A stretch of DNA of 64,000 nt from JAEUMG01 sp963805405 (GCA_963805405.1 CAWDUC010000004.1:1-64000), one strand, 5' to 3'. Positions 33,943 through 44,084 are shown, numbered from the stretch's first letter. A program made the numbers and translations. The notes: generated by a model not told the origin, from the sequence alone.

Positions 33943-35254
33943 TTACAAATCACACGATCCCCGAGCGGGAGCCGCCAGCTTGATCGGGTCGTTGGCCAGC
34001 CATGTGGTCCCGATAATTGGCGAACGCGATAGACGGCAGATAGGCTCGATCGCGCCGCGGGCGCGTCGGCGCGCTTCGGCAAGGATAGGGCCAACGTCGG
34101 TGGTGTAAGCGGCCTTCAGGGTTCGATGTGCTTGCAGGGCATCATTCTCATGCTGCGCCGCAAGCAGCGCTTTTCGATCCACGATAAGAGCCTGGGCGTA
34201 GGCGCGCTGTAATTCCATGGCGGATTGCATAAGGCTCTCAATCGGATCCGTGACATTATGCGACTGGTCGATCATGTAAGCGGGCGAGAATCCCGGCACT
34301 TGCCGAAGCGCCGCATCGACGAGTTCGTTGAAGATCAGAAAAAGGCGGAACGGGTCGACCGAACCCGAATCCAGGTCGTCATCTCCATAGCGTGCGTCAT
34401 TGAAGTGAAATCCGGCTAGTTTCCCGAACCGGATGAGCCGCGCCACGATCTGCTCGATGTTTGTGTTCGGCGCGTGGTGGCCCAGATCGACGAGGCATTT
34501 TGCCTTGGGTCCCAGCTCCGTCGCGGCCAGGTAGCTTGAACCCCAATCCGCAATCACAGTCGAATAGAAGGCCGGTTCATAGAGTTTGTGCTCGAGAAAG
34601 ACCTGCCAATCGTCCGGGCAGAGCAGCGTAAATCTCTGACGCGGATGCGAGGTAGCGGTCGAAAGCATCGGTCAGGTTCGATTGCCCGGCAAAATTGCTG
34701 CCATCGGCGATCCATATTGTCAGGGCTTTGGAACCAAGCTTCTGGCCGATCTCGATGCATTCGATATTGTGATCGATAGCCTGCGACCTGACAGCGTGAT
34801 CGGTGTGGGTGAGCGAGCCGAATTTGTAACTGAGCTTCTGTTTCGCCTGATCCTGGAACGTATTGGAGTTGACGGCATCGAAGCCAAGTCCCAAATCCGC
34901 CGCGTGTTGTCGCAGCTCGTCGTAGTCGGAGACCTTGTCCCAGGGAAAATGCAGGCTGACTGTCGGCGTTGCCCTTGTTAGCTGCTGAATGGCTGCGCAG
35001 TCCTCCAGCTTGTCAAAAATATTTTGCGGCTCACCTGGGCCTGGGAAGCGCGCGAAGCGCGTGCCGCCGGTACCTACACCCCAGCTTGGCACCGCGACCG
35101 CGAAGGCCGCGACCTGCTTCACGATCGCTTCGATATCGATCCCACGCCTGTCAAGCGTGCGCCCCAGCGCCTCGAAATCCTGATCCTGGCCAGCGGCGGC
35201 CTTGCCGTTCTCCGAGGCAATCAACTCCGCTGGAATCCGGTAACCTGCCGGCAT
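33943..35254 (-). CDS. rhaI: L-rhamnose catabolism isomerase RhaI, one frame break
   Basis: Two minus-strand frames join into one protein of about 436 residues, near the usual length of rhizobial RhaI. The N-terminal part has GTGGTRFARFPGPGEPQNIF, TVSLHFPWDK and HNIECIEIGQKLGSKALTIW; the C-terminal part has CLVDLGHHAPNTNIEQIVAR, KLAGFHFNDARYGDDDLDSG and MIDQSHNVTDPIESL, with the Asp/His/Glu metal ligands of this TIM-barrel isomerase. The break is near 34614, where one extra G splits EIYAALPDDWQVF. RhaI converts L-rhamnose to L-rhamnulose in the cytosol. It follows rhaD by 11 bp and ends the operon. Confidence 0.82.
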
Positions 35255-35265
35255 GGTTCCGACCT

Positions 35266-37340
35266 CTATCGCGTGAACGAGGCGACATGTCCGGCATCGA
35301 CATTGAGGTAGTTGCCGGTCGATTTGGAGGACATGTCCGATGCAAAGAAGTAGACGCCCTCGGCGATGTCTTCAGGGAAGACCGAACGCTGCAGCAAGGA
35401 GCGCTTACGATAATGTTCCTCGAGTTCGTCGGGGCGAATCTTGAGCGATTCGGCGCGCTGCTTGCGCCAATCACCCTGCATGAGCTTCGTACCGCGCAGC
35501 ACCGCATCCGGGTTCACGACATTCACGCGTATTCCCATGGGCGCCCCTTCGAGCGCCATGCACCGGGCCAGATGCAGTTCAGCAGCCTTGATCGCACCAT
35601 ACGCACTGGCACCGGCCGAGGCGACAATTGCGTTCTTTGAGCAGATGAACACCATCGAGCCGCCAATGCTCTGCCGCTTCAGCAAGCGAAAGCCTTCGCG
35701 CCCGACGAGGAAATACCCGGTGCCGAGGATGGCCGATTGACGATTCCAGATGTCGAGGCTCGTATCCTCTATCGGGGCGGGAAGCGCGATCCCGGCATTG
35801 TTGACGACGATGTCCATGCCGCCGAAACGCAGTACAGCCGACTGGAACGCAGCGATGACCGCTTCCTCGGATGTCACGTCCATGACGACGCTGTGGATTG
35901 CGTCCTTTCCATAAGTCGTGGCGAAATCCGCCGCCTTCTGCTCAAGCGCAGCAGCATCGATGTCGGCGATCGTGACGCAGGCACCCTCGCTCAGAAGCTT
36001 CGCCGCAATCGCTGCGCCGATGCCGCCGGCGCCGCCAGTGATGAAGGCGATCCGCCCGGCAAGGCTTTTCGGCTTCGGCATGCGCTGGAGCTTCGCTTCT
36101 TCGAGCAGCCAATACTCGATGTTGAAGGCCTCTTGTTCGGCAAGCCCGCGATACTCGGAAACGCCGTTGGCGCCGCGCATCACGTTGATAGCGTTGACAT
36201 AGAACTCAGACGCAATCCGCGCGGTTGCCTTGTCCTTTGCGAAGGACATCATGCCGATGCCCGGCACGAGATAGATCACCGGATTTGGATCGCGCATTGC
36301 CGGCGAATTGGAATGTTTGCATCTATCGTAATAGCCTGCGTAGTCCTTACGATATGACTCGATCAAGCCACCAAGCTCGGCGGCATTGGCATTGGCGGGG
36401 ACCACCAAGGGCCTGATCTTGGTGCGCAGGAAATGATCCGGGCAAGACGTCCCCAAAGGAGCGAGACTTGCAAGCTGCTTCGAGTTCACGAATTCGAGGA
36501 CCTCGTGCAAATCCGTGAAATGTCCAACCTTGAACTCGTCGCGAGCGATGGCGCCGCGTATTTCCGGCAGGAGGCGGACGGCGGCATCCTTGCGAGCTTC
36601 CTCGCCGAGATCAGCAACAGCCGATCCGCCGAAGGCCGGCTTTGCGCTGGTTCGCTCGAGCCAGTCGGCAGCCTTGTTGATGATCCGCAGTGTCGTTTCG
36701 TAGCAGGATTTGGAGTCCGGGCCCCAGGTGAAAAGCCCGTGGCTGCCAAGCACGGCGCCGACATATTTGGGATTGGCCTTCGCCATTTCCCCAAGCTTGA
36801 TCCCGAGATCGATCCCGGGCCGCTGCCAAGGCAGGTATCCGATCTCGTCGCCGAAGATCTCATGGGTTAGACGCTCCGCGTCCTTTGAGGCCGCGATTGC
36901 GATAACCGCGTCGGAATGAACATGGTCGACATGGCGATGTGGCACATAGCCGTGAAGGCACGTGTCGATCGACGCTGCGCGCGGATTGGCGTTGAAGGTG
37001 CAGTGATTGAGCTTGTGCACCATCTCGTCTTCCTGATCGAGGGTGCGATAGAGGTCTTTGAGAGAGTTCGAGCTTATCGATGATAGAGCGTCGCGAAGCC
37101 GTCGAGCTTCATCGATCCCAAATCGCCGCCTGAACCCTTGACCCAGAGCACAGTCACCGGCTTTTGCGTCAGCGGATCGGGGGTATCGATTTTGGCCGAG
37201 GTATTTCCGCCGCCGAAATTTGTGATGCGCAAGTCCGCGCCGAGCAGATTGGAACGATAAAGCAGCAATCCCGCCTCATCGAGCTTGCGGGCAGCGGCGT
37301 CATCCCAAAGATTCGGTACGGTTTGATTGGAGATCGTCAT
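35266..37340 (-). CDS. rhaD: Bifunctional rhamnulose-1-phosphate aldolase / lactaldehyde dehydrogenase RhaD, two nearby frame breaks
   Basis: The N-terminal class II aldolase domain (ITNFGGGNTSAKIDTPDP; HVDHVHSDAVIAIA; SHGLFTWGPD) is joined to a C-terminal short-chain dehydrogenase (AFITGGAGGIGAAIAAKLLS; DIVVNNAGIALP; SAYGAIKAAELHLARCMALE), the rhizobial fusion architecture. The first 88 residues are in another frame. Within 37055-37085 two extra bases restore LYHDKLESLKDLYRTLDQED and a protein of about 690 residues, near the usual length. It cleaves L-rhamnulose-1-phosphate to DHAP and lactaldehyde and oxidises the aldehyde. It needs a kinase product that no gene here supplies. Start ATG at 37340 with a weak GAGG. 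Confidence 0.82.
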
Positions 37341-37365
37341 CAGTCAAAAACCTCAGAAAAGAGTG

Positions 37366-37393
37366 CCTCTCCCGCACTCACGCACGGGAGAGG
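37366..37393 (-). promoter_or_regulatory. Intergenic hairpin between rhaS and rhaD
   Basis: cctctcccg (37366-37374) pairs perfectly with cgggagagg (37385-37393). On the minus strand it is followed by a short T-rich stretch (ctcttttc), weaker than a normal terminator. It may act as a partial terminator or mRNA stabiliser, so that the binding protein is made in excess over RhaD. This hairpin type also recurs as an interspersed element in Hyphomicrobiales. Confidence 0.5.
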
Positions 37394-37404
37394 AAAAATG
37401 ATGC

Positions 37405-38511
37405 TTAGAAATCGAACTGGCCGATATTCTCCTTGGTGAAGGTATAGGGAGCGCCGAGAAGGATCTCGGATCCGTTGATCACCTGGAGTTCGCCAAGCTT
37501 GCCGGCCTTCACGCTTGTCGCGCCAGCCTTCAAGTCGCCATCGGCTACCGCGCGGAGCACTTGCAGGGCCGCGTAACCCAAATCCACCGGGTTCCACAGC
37601 ACGACCGACTTGACGCAGTCCTTCTCGACATAGGGCTTCATGGCATTGGGCGTTGCGAGACCGACCACGGCGATCGTCCCGCACTTGCCCGCCTGGGTCA
37701 CGGCTTCGGCCGAGGCCGGCGTCGCGACGCTCGTCATGCCGAACAGGCCCTTCAGATCATCGCCGTATTTGTTGATGAGCGTATTCGCCTGGTTGAAGGA
37801 CAGGACATTGTCTTCCTGCGCTTCGACGGTCTCCAGCCACTTCATGTTGGGATGGCACTTGGCCGCGTAGGCCGCCATCTCGGAAATCCAACGGGCCTGG
37901 TTCGGCGTCGTGAAGGTCGATGTCACGATCGCGAAAGAGCCATCCTCGCCGATCTCCTTCGCCATGTTGTCGACGAGCGACTTGGCGATGCCGTTGAACT
38001 CGGCCTGGTTCACGAACCACTGCCGTGCATCGGGCTGCGAATTGGCATCATAGCCGACGACATTGATGCCTTTGGAGAGTGCCTTCTTCAGCACCGGCGC
38101 AATGGCGACGGGATCGTTGGCGGCGAACAGAATGCCATCGACGCCTGAAGTAATATAATTGTCGATGAAGCTGATCTGCTGGTCGATATTGGCCTGCGTC
38201 GGTCCGTCGGTCTTGGCGTCGACGTTGCCGAGTTCGGCCGCAGCATCAGTGATGCCTTTGGACGTGGCGTTGAAGTAGCCAATGCCGATCAGCTTCGGAA
38301 TATCGACAACGGTGATCTTCTTGCCCTTGCGGTCCGGTGCATTGGTTGGCTCGCCGCCGTCATAGGGCTTGGCTGCGGCGGCACTTGGCGTCCCGTCGCA
38401 GGCGAGGGGGTTGGTCGGCAAATCGTCGCCGCCCGTCCACGCCGAGGCCGCGTAAGCACTCCCCGCCATGGCGGCGAGAGCGAAAGCGGCAATCACAGTC
38501 TTGCGTATCAT
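37405..38511 (-). CDS. rhaS: Sugar ABC transporter substrate-binding protein, RhaS
   Basis: About 368 residues from the ATG with AAGGAG nearby; a longer in-frame version is unlikely because the signal peptide MIRKTVIAAFALAAMAGSAY begins here. The periplasmic sugar-binding fold (Peripla_BP_4) shows in VDIPKLIGIGYFNATSKGI, DGILFAANDPVAIAPVLKKA, INVVGYDANSQPDARQWF and VKSVVLWNPVDLGYAALQ. An N-terminal stretch with LPTNPLACDGTPSA precedes the core. It binds the imported sugar, presumably rhamnose from context, and delivers it to RhaPQT. Confidence 0.82.
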   Translation of the reverse strand: MIRKTVIAAFALAAMAGSAYAASAWTGGDDLPTNPLACDGTPSAAAAKPYDGGEPTNAPDRKGKKITVVDIPKLIGIGYFNATSKGITDAAAELGNVDAKTDGPTQANIDQQISFIDNYITSGVDGILFAANDPVAIAPVLKKALSKGINVVGYDANSQPDARQWFVNQAEFNGIAKSLVDNMAKEIGEDGSFAIVTSTFTTPNQARWISEMAAYAAKCHPNMKWLETVEAQEDNVLSFNQANTLINKYGDDLKGLFGMTSVATPASAEAVTQAGKCGTIAVVGLATPNAMKPYVEKDCVKSVVLWNPVDLGYAALQVLRAVADGDLKAGATSVKAGKLGELQVINGSEILLGAPYTFTKENIGQFDF

Positions 38512-38587
38512 GGTCACGCTCCTTGCGCTTCGAATCCGGTCCAATTTTACAGCGGACGGTTGCGGCCCGGATCCTTCTCCCATTTAT

Positions 38588-39541
38588 TCAACCGTCTGCA
38601 TCCCTTCGAAACATATTGCTGATCAGGATTGTAAGGATCAACACGGCACCGATCACGACGATTGTGCCGTCGCCCTTAACGCCGGCCAGCGCGAGGCCAT
38701 TCTTGAGCGCCTGCATCAGCATAAGACCGAGCAAGGTACCAATGATCGTGCCGCGGCCGCCGAAAATGCTTGTGCCGCCGAGGACGACAGCGGTGATCAC
38801 GTCGAGCTCGAGGCCGGTGCCCATGTCGGACCGCGTGGTCGAAACGCGCGATACGAAGATGACCGCGGCGAGACCGGCAATCAGACCCGATGCCGTATAA
38901 ATAAGAAGCAGGGCGCGATCGACCCTGAGGCCGGAGAAACGCGAGGCGATGGCGTTCGACCCGATGGCGTAGGTCTCGCGTCCGAATGTCGACAATCCGA
39001 GAACGGCCGCCGCGATCACGGCGCAGGCTCCGAAAATCCACAGTTGCACCGGCACGCCGAATAACTCGCCCTGGCCCAGCGTGAAGAACCATTCCGGATA
39101 GCCGCGAACGGAGCGTGCCTGGCTGATGCCTTCCGCAAGCCCGCGATAAAGCGCGAGCGTGGCCAGCGTCGCGATCAACGGCGGCACGCCGAAGCGCGTG
39201 ATGATCAGGCCGTTGGCGAAGCCGGCAACACCGCCCGCGACGACGCCCAGAAACATGGCGAGCGGGAGTGGCAGGCCGATATTCTGCCAGAAGACGCCGA
39301 GCAGGATGGCGACCAGGCCGAGTATCGAGCCGACCGATAGATCGATGCCGCCGGTCACGATGACGAAAGTCATGGCGAGTGCGACGAGCCCGACCTCCGC
39401 CATCAACCGGCCCTGGTTCAGCAGGTTCTCCGTCGTGAAGAAGCGGTCCGACTGAAAAGCCAGCATGATGAGGGCGAGAATCAGCAATATCCCGAGTATC
39501 GTCTCGTGGCGGAACAGCAGGTTGCGCAGCGATCGGCTCAT
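38588..39541 (-). CDS. rhaQ: Rhamnose ABC transporter permease RhaQ
   Basis: About 317 residues. The start is the ATG that overlaps the rhaP stop by ATGA; a longer reading frame upstream is the same frame read through rhaP and is not real. Typical permease segments: TFVIVTGGIDLSVGSILGLV, GVVAGGVAGFANGLIITRFG, TLATLALYRGLAEGI and VVLGGTSIFGGRGTIIGTLL. It pairs with RhaP in the membrane. Confidence 0.85.
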   Translation of the reverse strand: MSRSLRNLLFRHETILGILLILALIMLAFQSDRFFTTENLLNQGRLMAEVGLVALAMTFVIVTGGIDLSVGSILGLVAILLGVFWQNIGLPLPLAMFLGVVAGGVAGFANGLIITRFGVPPLIATLATLALYRGLAEGISQARSVRGYPEWFFTLGQGELFGVPVQLWIFGACAVIAAAVLGLSTFGRETYAIGSNAIASRFSGLRVDRALLLIYTASGLIAGLAAVIFVSRVSTTRSDMGTGLELDVITAVVLGGTSIFGGRGTIIGTLLGLMLMQALKNGLALAGVKGDGTIVVIGAVLILTILISNMFRRDADG

Positions 39542-40518
39542 CGCGCCATTTCCCGCTTCCGCCGGGCCATATCGGCAAGGACAGTCGCCAGGATCAACAA
39601 GCCAAGGACGGCACGCAGCCAGTAGGCGGAGACGTTCAGGAAAATCAGCGCCGATCCGATGCAGGCGAAAAGAATTGCCGCGAGTGTCGAGCCGATCACC
39701 GTCCCGGTTCCGCCGAGGATCGACACGCCGCCGATGACCGAAGCGGTGATGACCGTCAGTTCGAGATTGGGCGGGACCGTCGACTGGATGACCTGCAACT
39801 GCGTCGCGAAAAGAAGCGCCGCGATGCCGGCAAAGAAACCATGGAGCGCGAAGGCGAGAACGCAGGTGCGCTCGGGGCTCAGGCCGCTGGCGCGGGCTGC
39901 TTCGGGATTCCCGCCGACCGCATAAAATGAACGCCCGGTCGCGGAATAGCGCATCCAAATCGCCACGATGATGGTGAGGATCACCATGAAATAGACGGGC
40001 GAGGGGATCCCGAAGAGGCGCGCCTGGGCAATGAAGAATTCGGGCGGCATGCCTGAGATCCAGGTACCGCCAGTCGCGCTGATGAGGCCGCCCTTCAATA
40101 TCGAGAGCATGCCCAATGTCATGACGATCGATGGTATTCTGAGATATGCGATGAAGGCGCCGACCGCGGTATTTATCAACACGCCGACGATGACGGGTAC
40201 GACCCAGGCGACCCATATGGGATAGCCACTGACCGCCAGAGTACCGGCAATCGTCGCGAGGATTCCGATCAACGATCCAACCGAGACGTCGATATGTCCG
40301 CTGATGATCACGATCGACATGCCGATCGCCGCAACGGCGATATAGGCGTTGCCGGAGAAAATGTTGGTAAGATTGGAGTTGGAAAGGAAGCGAGGATTGA
40401 CCGCGCCGACGACCACGAAGAGAACGATCAACGCACCAAGTACGACAATCTCCTGCCCATAAGCCCGGAAAATACGCGAAAGACTTGTCGAGTGCGCGAC
40501 CGTTGCGATCGTGGTCAT
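39538..40518 (-). CDS. rhaP: Rhamnose ABC transporter permease RhaP
   Basis: A 326-residue permease with the sugar-importer core: AAIGMSIVIISGHIDVSVGS, LRIPSIVMTLGMLSILKGGL, YAVGGNPEAARASGL and VIGGVSILGGTGTVIGSTLA. It overlaps rhaT upstream and rhaQ downstream by four bases each, so the three genes are translationally coupled. Confidence 0.85.
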   Translation of the reverse strand: MTTIATVAHSTSLSRIFRAYGQEIVVLGALIVLFVVVGAVNPRFLSNSNLTNIFSGNAYIAVAAIGMSIVIISGHIDVSVGSLIGILATIAGTLAVSGYPIWVAWVVPVIVGVLINTAVGAFIAYLRIPSIVMTLGMLSILKGGLISATGGTWISGMPPEFFIAQARLFGIPSPVYFMVILTIIVAIWMRYSATGRSFYAVGGNPEAARASGLSPERTCVLAFALHGFFAGIAALLFATQLQVIQSTVPPNLELTVITASVIGGVSILGGTGTVIGSTLAAILFACIGSALIFLNVSAYWLRAVLGLLILATVLADMARRKREMAR

Positions 40519-42023
40519 GCCGCCTCCACTTCGCGTTGGGCCATGGTCATGGCGACGCCGACCGTTTCCGAGGTGGCGTCGGCCCGATCGATCTCACCAA
40601 CGATGCGGCCGCCATTCATCACCAGAATGCGATCCGACATGCCGAGTACTTCGGGCAGTTCGCTCGAGATCATCAGTATGGCGAGGCCGTTCTGGGCAAG
40701 CCGCGACATCAATGCGTGGATTTCGGATTTGGCGCCGACGTCGATGCCGCGGGTCGGCTCGTCCATGATGAGAATGCGCGGTTCTGCGGCAAGCCATTTG
40801 GCGAGCACGACCTTTTGCTGGTTGCCGCCCGACAATTGCCGCGCGGCCTGGTTCGGACCCTGCGCCCTGATGCCTAGTTTAGAGATGAAATCGCGCGCAA
40901 GGTTGCCTTCCTTTCGCTGGTCGACAATGAACCAGCGGGCAAGTTTGTCGAGAACGGTCAGAGCAATGTTTTCGGCGATTGTTTGGGGCCGGATCAAACC
41001 TTGCAGACCGCGGTCTTCCGGAACATAGCCGACGCCGAGATTGCGCGCGGCTCGCGGGCTGGCGATCTTGACGGGTTTGCCGGCGATCAGGATCTCACCT
41101 GATTCCGCCGGCGTCAGACCAAAGATCGTCAATGCCAGTTCGGTGCGGCCCGAGCCGACCAATCCTGCGACACCCAGTATTTCGCCGGACCTCAGCGTGA
41201 ATGAAATGTCGCGCACCATCCTGCCGCAGGAGACGTGCCGCAATTCGAGCAATGGGTCGCCTAACTTGGCCTCGGCTTTTGGGAAAAGCTGATCGATCGA
41301 TCGCCCGACCATCATGCTGACGAGGTTTCTTTCGTTGACCTCGGTGATCGGCTTGGTGGCGACATGCTTTCCGTCACGAAGCACGGTTACGCGATCGGCG
41401 AGGGCAAAGACCTCCGGAAGCTTGTGCGTGACATAGACAATGCCGACGCCGCGCGCCCGAAGGCCGTGAACGATTGCCATCAATTGCTTGACATCGGCTT
41501 CGGCGAGCGATGCCGTGGGCTCGTCCATCACGACGACGCGCGCGTTCTGCGACAGCGCCTTGGCAATCTCGACGCGCTGGCGATTTGCGACGGACAATGT
41601 TGCAACCTTGGCATCGACGTCGAGATGATGAGAGTCGAGTTCGTCGAGCAATTGCCGTGCGCGGGCGCGCATCGCGCTCCAGTCAAGGCCGCCCCAGCTC
41701 AGGCGCGGTGCATGATTGATGAAGATGTTCTCGGCAACCGTCAGCTCCGGGAACAGCAACAACTCCTGATAGACGATCGCTATGCCGGCCTTCACTGCCT
41801 GGCCCGGGTTGGCAAAACGCGCAGCCGCGCCGTCGACATGAATTTCGCCGGAATCCGGGGCATGCACGCCGGCCATGATCTTGATCAATGTCGATTTGCC
41901 GGCACCATTCTCGCCAAGCAATGCATGAACTTCGCCCGGTCGCACATCGAAACTCACGTCTTCCAGAACGCGGACGCCGACGAAGGATTTGGAAATGTGA
42001 GACAGGGAGACGAGTTGGCTCAT
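40515..42023 (-). CDS. rhaT: Rhamnose ABC transporter ATP-binding protein RhaT (two ABC domains)
   Basis: The 502-residue protein has tandem ABC domains. First: Walker A GENGAGKSTLIKIMAG, signature-like LSVANRQRVEIAKAL, Walker B VVMDEPTASLAEADV. Second: a degenerate Walker A GLVGSGRTELALTIFG, signature LSGGNQQKVVLAKWL and Walker B LIMDEPTRGIDVGAKSEI. This degenerate second site is usual for sugar importers of this class. It is the first gene of the minus-strand rha operon. The sugar is inferred from rhaD and rhaI in the same operon. Confidence 0.85.
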   Translation of the reverse strand: MSQLVSLSHISKSFVGVRVLEDVSFDVRPGEVHALLGENGAGKSTLIKIMAGVHAPDSGEIHVDGAAARFANPGQAVKAGIAIVYQELLLFPELTVAENIFINHAPRLSWGGLDWSAMRARARQLLDELDSHHLDVDAKVATLSVANRQRVEIAKALSQNARVVVMDEPTASLAEADVKQLMAIVHGLRARGVGIVYVTHKLPEVFALADRVTVLRDGKHVATKPITEVNERNLVSMMVGRSIDQLFPKAEAKLGDPLLELRHVSCGRMVRDISFTLRSGEILGVAGLVGSGRTELALTIFGLTPAESGEILIAGKPVKIASPRAARNLGVGYVPEDRGLQGLIRPQTIAENIALTVLDKLARWFIVDQRKEGNLARDFISKLGIRAQGPNQAARQLSGGNQQKVVLAKWLAAEPRILIMDEPTRGIDVGAKSEIHALMSRLAQNGLAILMISSELPEVLGMSDRILVMNGGRIVGEIDRADATSETVGVAMTMAQREVEAA

Positions 42024-42368
42024 GCGTGATTACCGGCAATCACGATGGTCATAAAACGGTTCATGACATTGGATGTGCTTGCCGCGCGAGCGCGGCGGCG
42101 CGGAAATCCAGGCAATTTCGGCCGGCTCCTGCACCGAACGGCATCCTCCCATTAAAAACCCAGCCTTTTTGTTGTTTTCTTGAAGCTCATGGAGCGCGGG
42201 CCGTTCCCCGGCCGGTCATCACTCCATTTGCATCCCGCAAATGCTGTGATTAAAATTAAACATCCATGAGCGAGGGTCGTCAAGCCGCATAGGCCTATAT
42301 TTCGTGCGTTGGGGGATGATCACGGAATCATCGGCGTGATCATCTCCGCTCAAACGGTGGGGGAGGTT
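42024..42368. promoter_or_regulatory. Divergent rhaT-rhaR promoter region
   Basis: A 345-bp spacer between two divergent starts. It contains an A/T-rich part (around ttaaaacccag...ctttttgttgttttcttg at about 42152-42182) and tgtgattaaaattaaac at about 42244-42260, both plausible promoter sequence. No clear DeoR-type operator repeat is seen. Confidence 0.45.
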
Positions 42369-43172
42369 GTGGAGGAAACGGATCGCCAGCGCATGATCGT
42401 CGATCTTTTGAAGGATCGGCCCTTCGCAACGGTGAAGGATCTCCTCGATATCTTGCGCGTTTCTCCAGCGACCATCCGGCGCGACATCGCCAAGCTCAGC
42501 AAGTCCGGTTCGGTGCGAAAAGTATTCGGCGGGATTGCCGCCGCCGGTCCCGAGGAGCAGCCTGACCGGCTTTCAGCGCGCTCATTTGAAGAAAACCAGG
42601 TGCTGGCGGTCGATGCCAAGCGCGCCATCGCGCGTGAGGCGGAAAAGCTCGTTCGCGATGGTGACGCGATCATCATCCATGGCGGATCGACCTGCTATCT
42701 TTTCGCCTTGCGCTTTGCACGGCGCAATGTGCGCATCTACACGAACTCGCTACCTCTCGCTTCACGGCTCTATGAGGATGGCGACTGCCATCTGACGCTT
42801 GCCGGCGGCGAGTTCTATCGCGAGCCGGGCATCGTTTACTCGATGCATCCCAGCGAACCGGACTTCTATGCCTCGAAGTTTTTCCTCGGCGCGCAAGGCA
42901 TCGGACCGCAGGGCATCATGGAATCGCATCCCTTGATCGTGCGGGAAACCCAACGGCTTTTGACACTTGCCGACGAGCTGGTGGTGCTGGCAGACAGCCG
43001 CAAGTTTAGCGTGAGGGCCCGCCATACGCCCGTGCCTCTGTCGCGGATTTCGACATTGGTCACCGATGATGGCCTCGCGGACGAGCACGCCAAGATGCTC
43101 GAGGATGCCGGCGTCAGATTGGTGATTGCGCAAATCCAGCGAGAGATCGACCGGACGGGTGGAACGCCATAG
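42369..43172 (+). CDS. rhaR: DeoR/GlpR-family repressor RhaR
   Basis: About 267 residues if the GTG at 42369 is used (GGGGGAGG lies just upstream, at tight spacing); earlier GTG codons at 42336 and 42357 are possible. The N-terminal DeoR helix-turn-helix is FATVKDLLDILRVSPATIRR and the C-terminal sugar-phosphate sensor has GDAIIIHGGSTCYLFAL, NVRIYTNSLPLASRL and LADELVVLADSRKF. It is divergent from the rha operon, as in rhizobial rhamnose loci, and should repress or control it in response to a phosphorylated intermediate. Confidence 0.82.
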   Translation: MEETDRQRMIVDLLKDRPFATVKDLLDILRVSPATIRRDIAKLSKSGSVRKVFGGIAAAGPEEQPDRLSARSFEENQVLAVDAKRAIAREAEKLVRDGDAIIIHGGSTCYLFALRFARRNVRIYTNSLPLASRLYEDGDCHLTLAGGEFYREPGIVYSMHPSEPDFYASKFFLGAQGIGPQGIMESHPLIVRETQRLLTLADELVVLADSRKFSVRARHTPVPLSRISTLVTDDGLADEHAKMLEDAGVRLVIAQIQREIDRTGGTP

Positions 43173-43231
43173 GCGAGCCCCTCTAATCTTTATTGCTTGA
43201 CTAAGTTCCATTTATGTTCTATTTGCGCATT

Positions 43232-43957
43232 ATGGACCTGATTTCCACCATCGAACGCTGGCGATTGCCGCTCTTGGGCGAGGTTTTGAAACTGTGCGCC
43301 GAGATCGGACTGACCGAGGGTGGCAGCGTCGAGAGGATTGCGAAGCCACTCCACCGCCATGTGCTTCGCATTCTGCGGACGGCGGAATCAGCCGTGCGGC
43401 GGCTCATCGTCGCGGCGGCGCGCGATATCGTGGTCGAGTATAAGCCCAGACGTCCGGCGTCGGTTAAGCCAAAAGCCAAAGGCTCCGGTAAAGACCAAAG
43501 CCGATATCGAAGGAAAGCCCAAACGCAAGCGGGGTTTCCTCTTCAACCTGTTCGATCCGCTCAAGCGTATTGGCCGGCGTTTCAAGAAGAAGCGCCGTGG
43601 TCCTGAGCCCCACGTCCATTCCATCGAGTCATTCCTCCGGCAAAGACAGGCTGCGGTCGTACGCCGCTCAGGCAGAGCAGGACGCCGTTGACGACGGCAT
43701 GGTCAGTGCCAGGAACCTCGTCCGCCGCCTCGTGGCCGCTGTCGATGCACTCAATGACATCCCCCGCCACGCCATGCGGCTCGCCCGCTGGGAGGCGCGG
43801 CCCAAGGAAGAGCGCCGTCCCGAGCGCTGGAGTCCGATGCGACCCGGCCGGCCACCGGGATTATCGCCAGCGGGCAAAGCATGAAGTCGACGAGATCCTG
43901 AAAGAGTGCCACTGGCTCGCCCGCAGCGTGCATCCGCAGCTCGACGACACCTCGTAA
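43232..43957 (+). CDS. Conserved alphaproteobacterial hypothetical protein, three frame breaks
   Basis: The reading moves through three frames but reads as one protein of about 240 residues. It starts MDLISTIERWRLPLLGEVLK, passes LRILRTAESAVRRLIVAAAR, a basic stretch (GKPKRKRGFLFNLFDPLKRI), then DDGMVSARNLVRRLVAAVDA and RPERWSPMRPGRPPG, and ends HEVDEILKECHWLARSVHPQ. Breaks are near 43500, 43600-43650 and 43830-43870, and each needs one base removed. No signal or membrane segment. Function unknown; the basic middle could bind nucleic acid. It may be a pseudogene if the breaks are real. Confidence 0.6.
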
Positions 43958-44084
43958 CAAAATATTTATCCGTATACAGACGTGTTGTCTGATCCTGCCC
44001 CTTCCCACGAGGTGAGAAGGGAAGAGAAAGGTTACGCCCTCACCCTGAGTTCTGCGCAGCCGCCGCTCGAAGCATGTGGGCCGG

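Noticed and set aside
38588..40216. A 542-codon permease read as one protein
   Set aside because: The first 225 codons are rhaP read in the wrong frame; RhaQ starts at the ATG overlapping the rhaP stop.
43985..44030. Possible terminator cccttcccac...gagaaggg
   Set aside because: The pairing is short and imperfect and there is no T run on either strand, so I do not call it.
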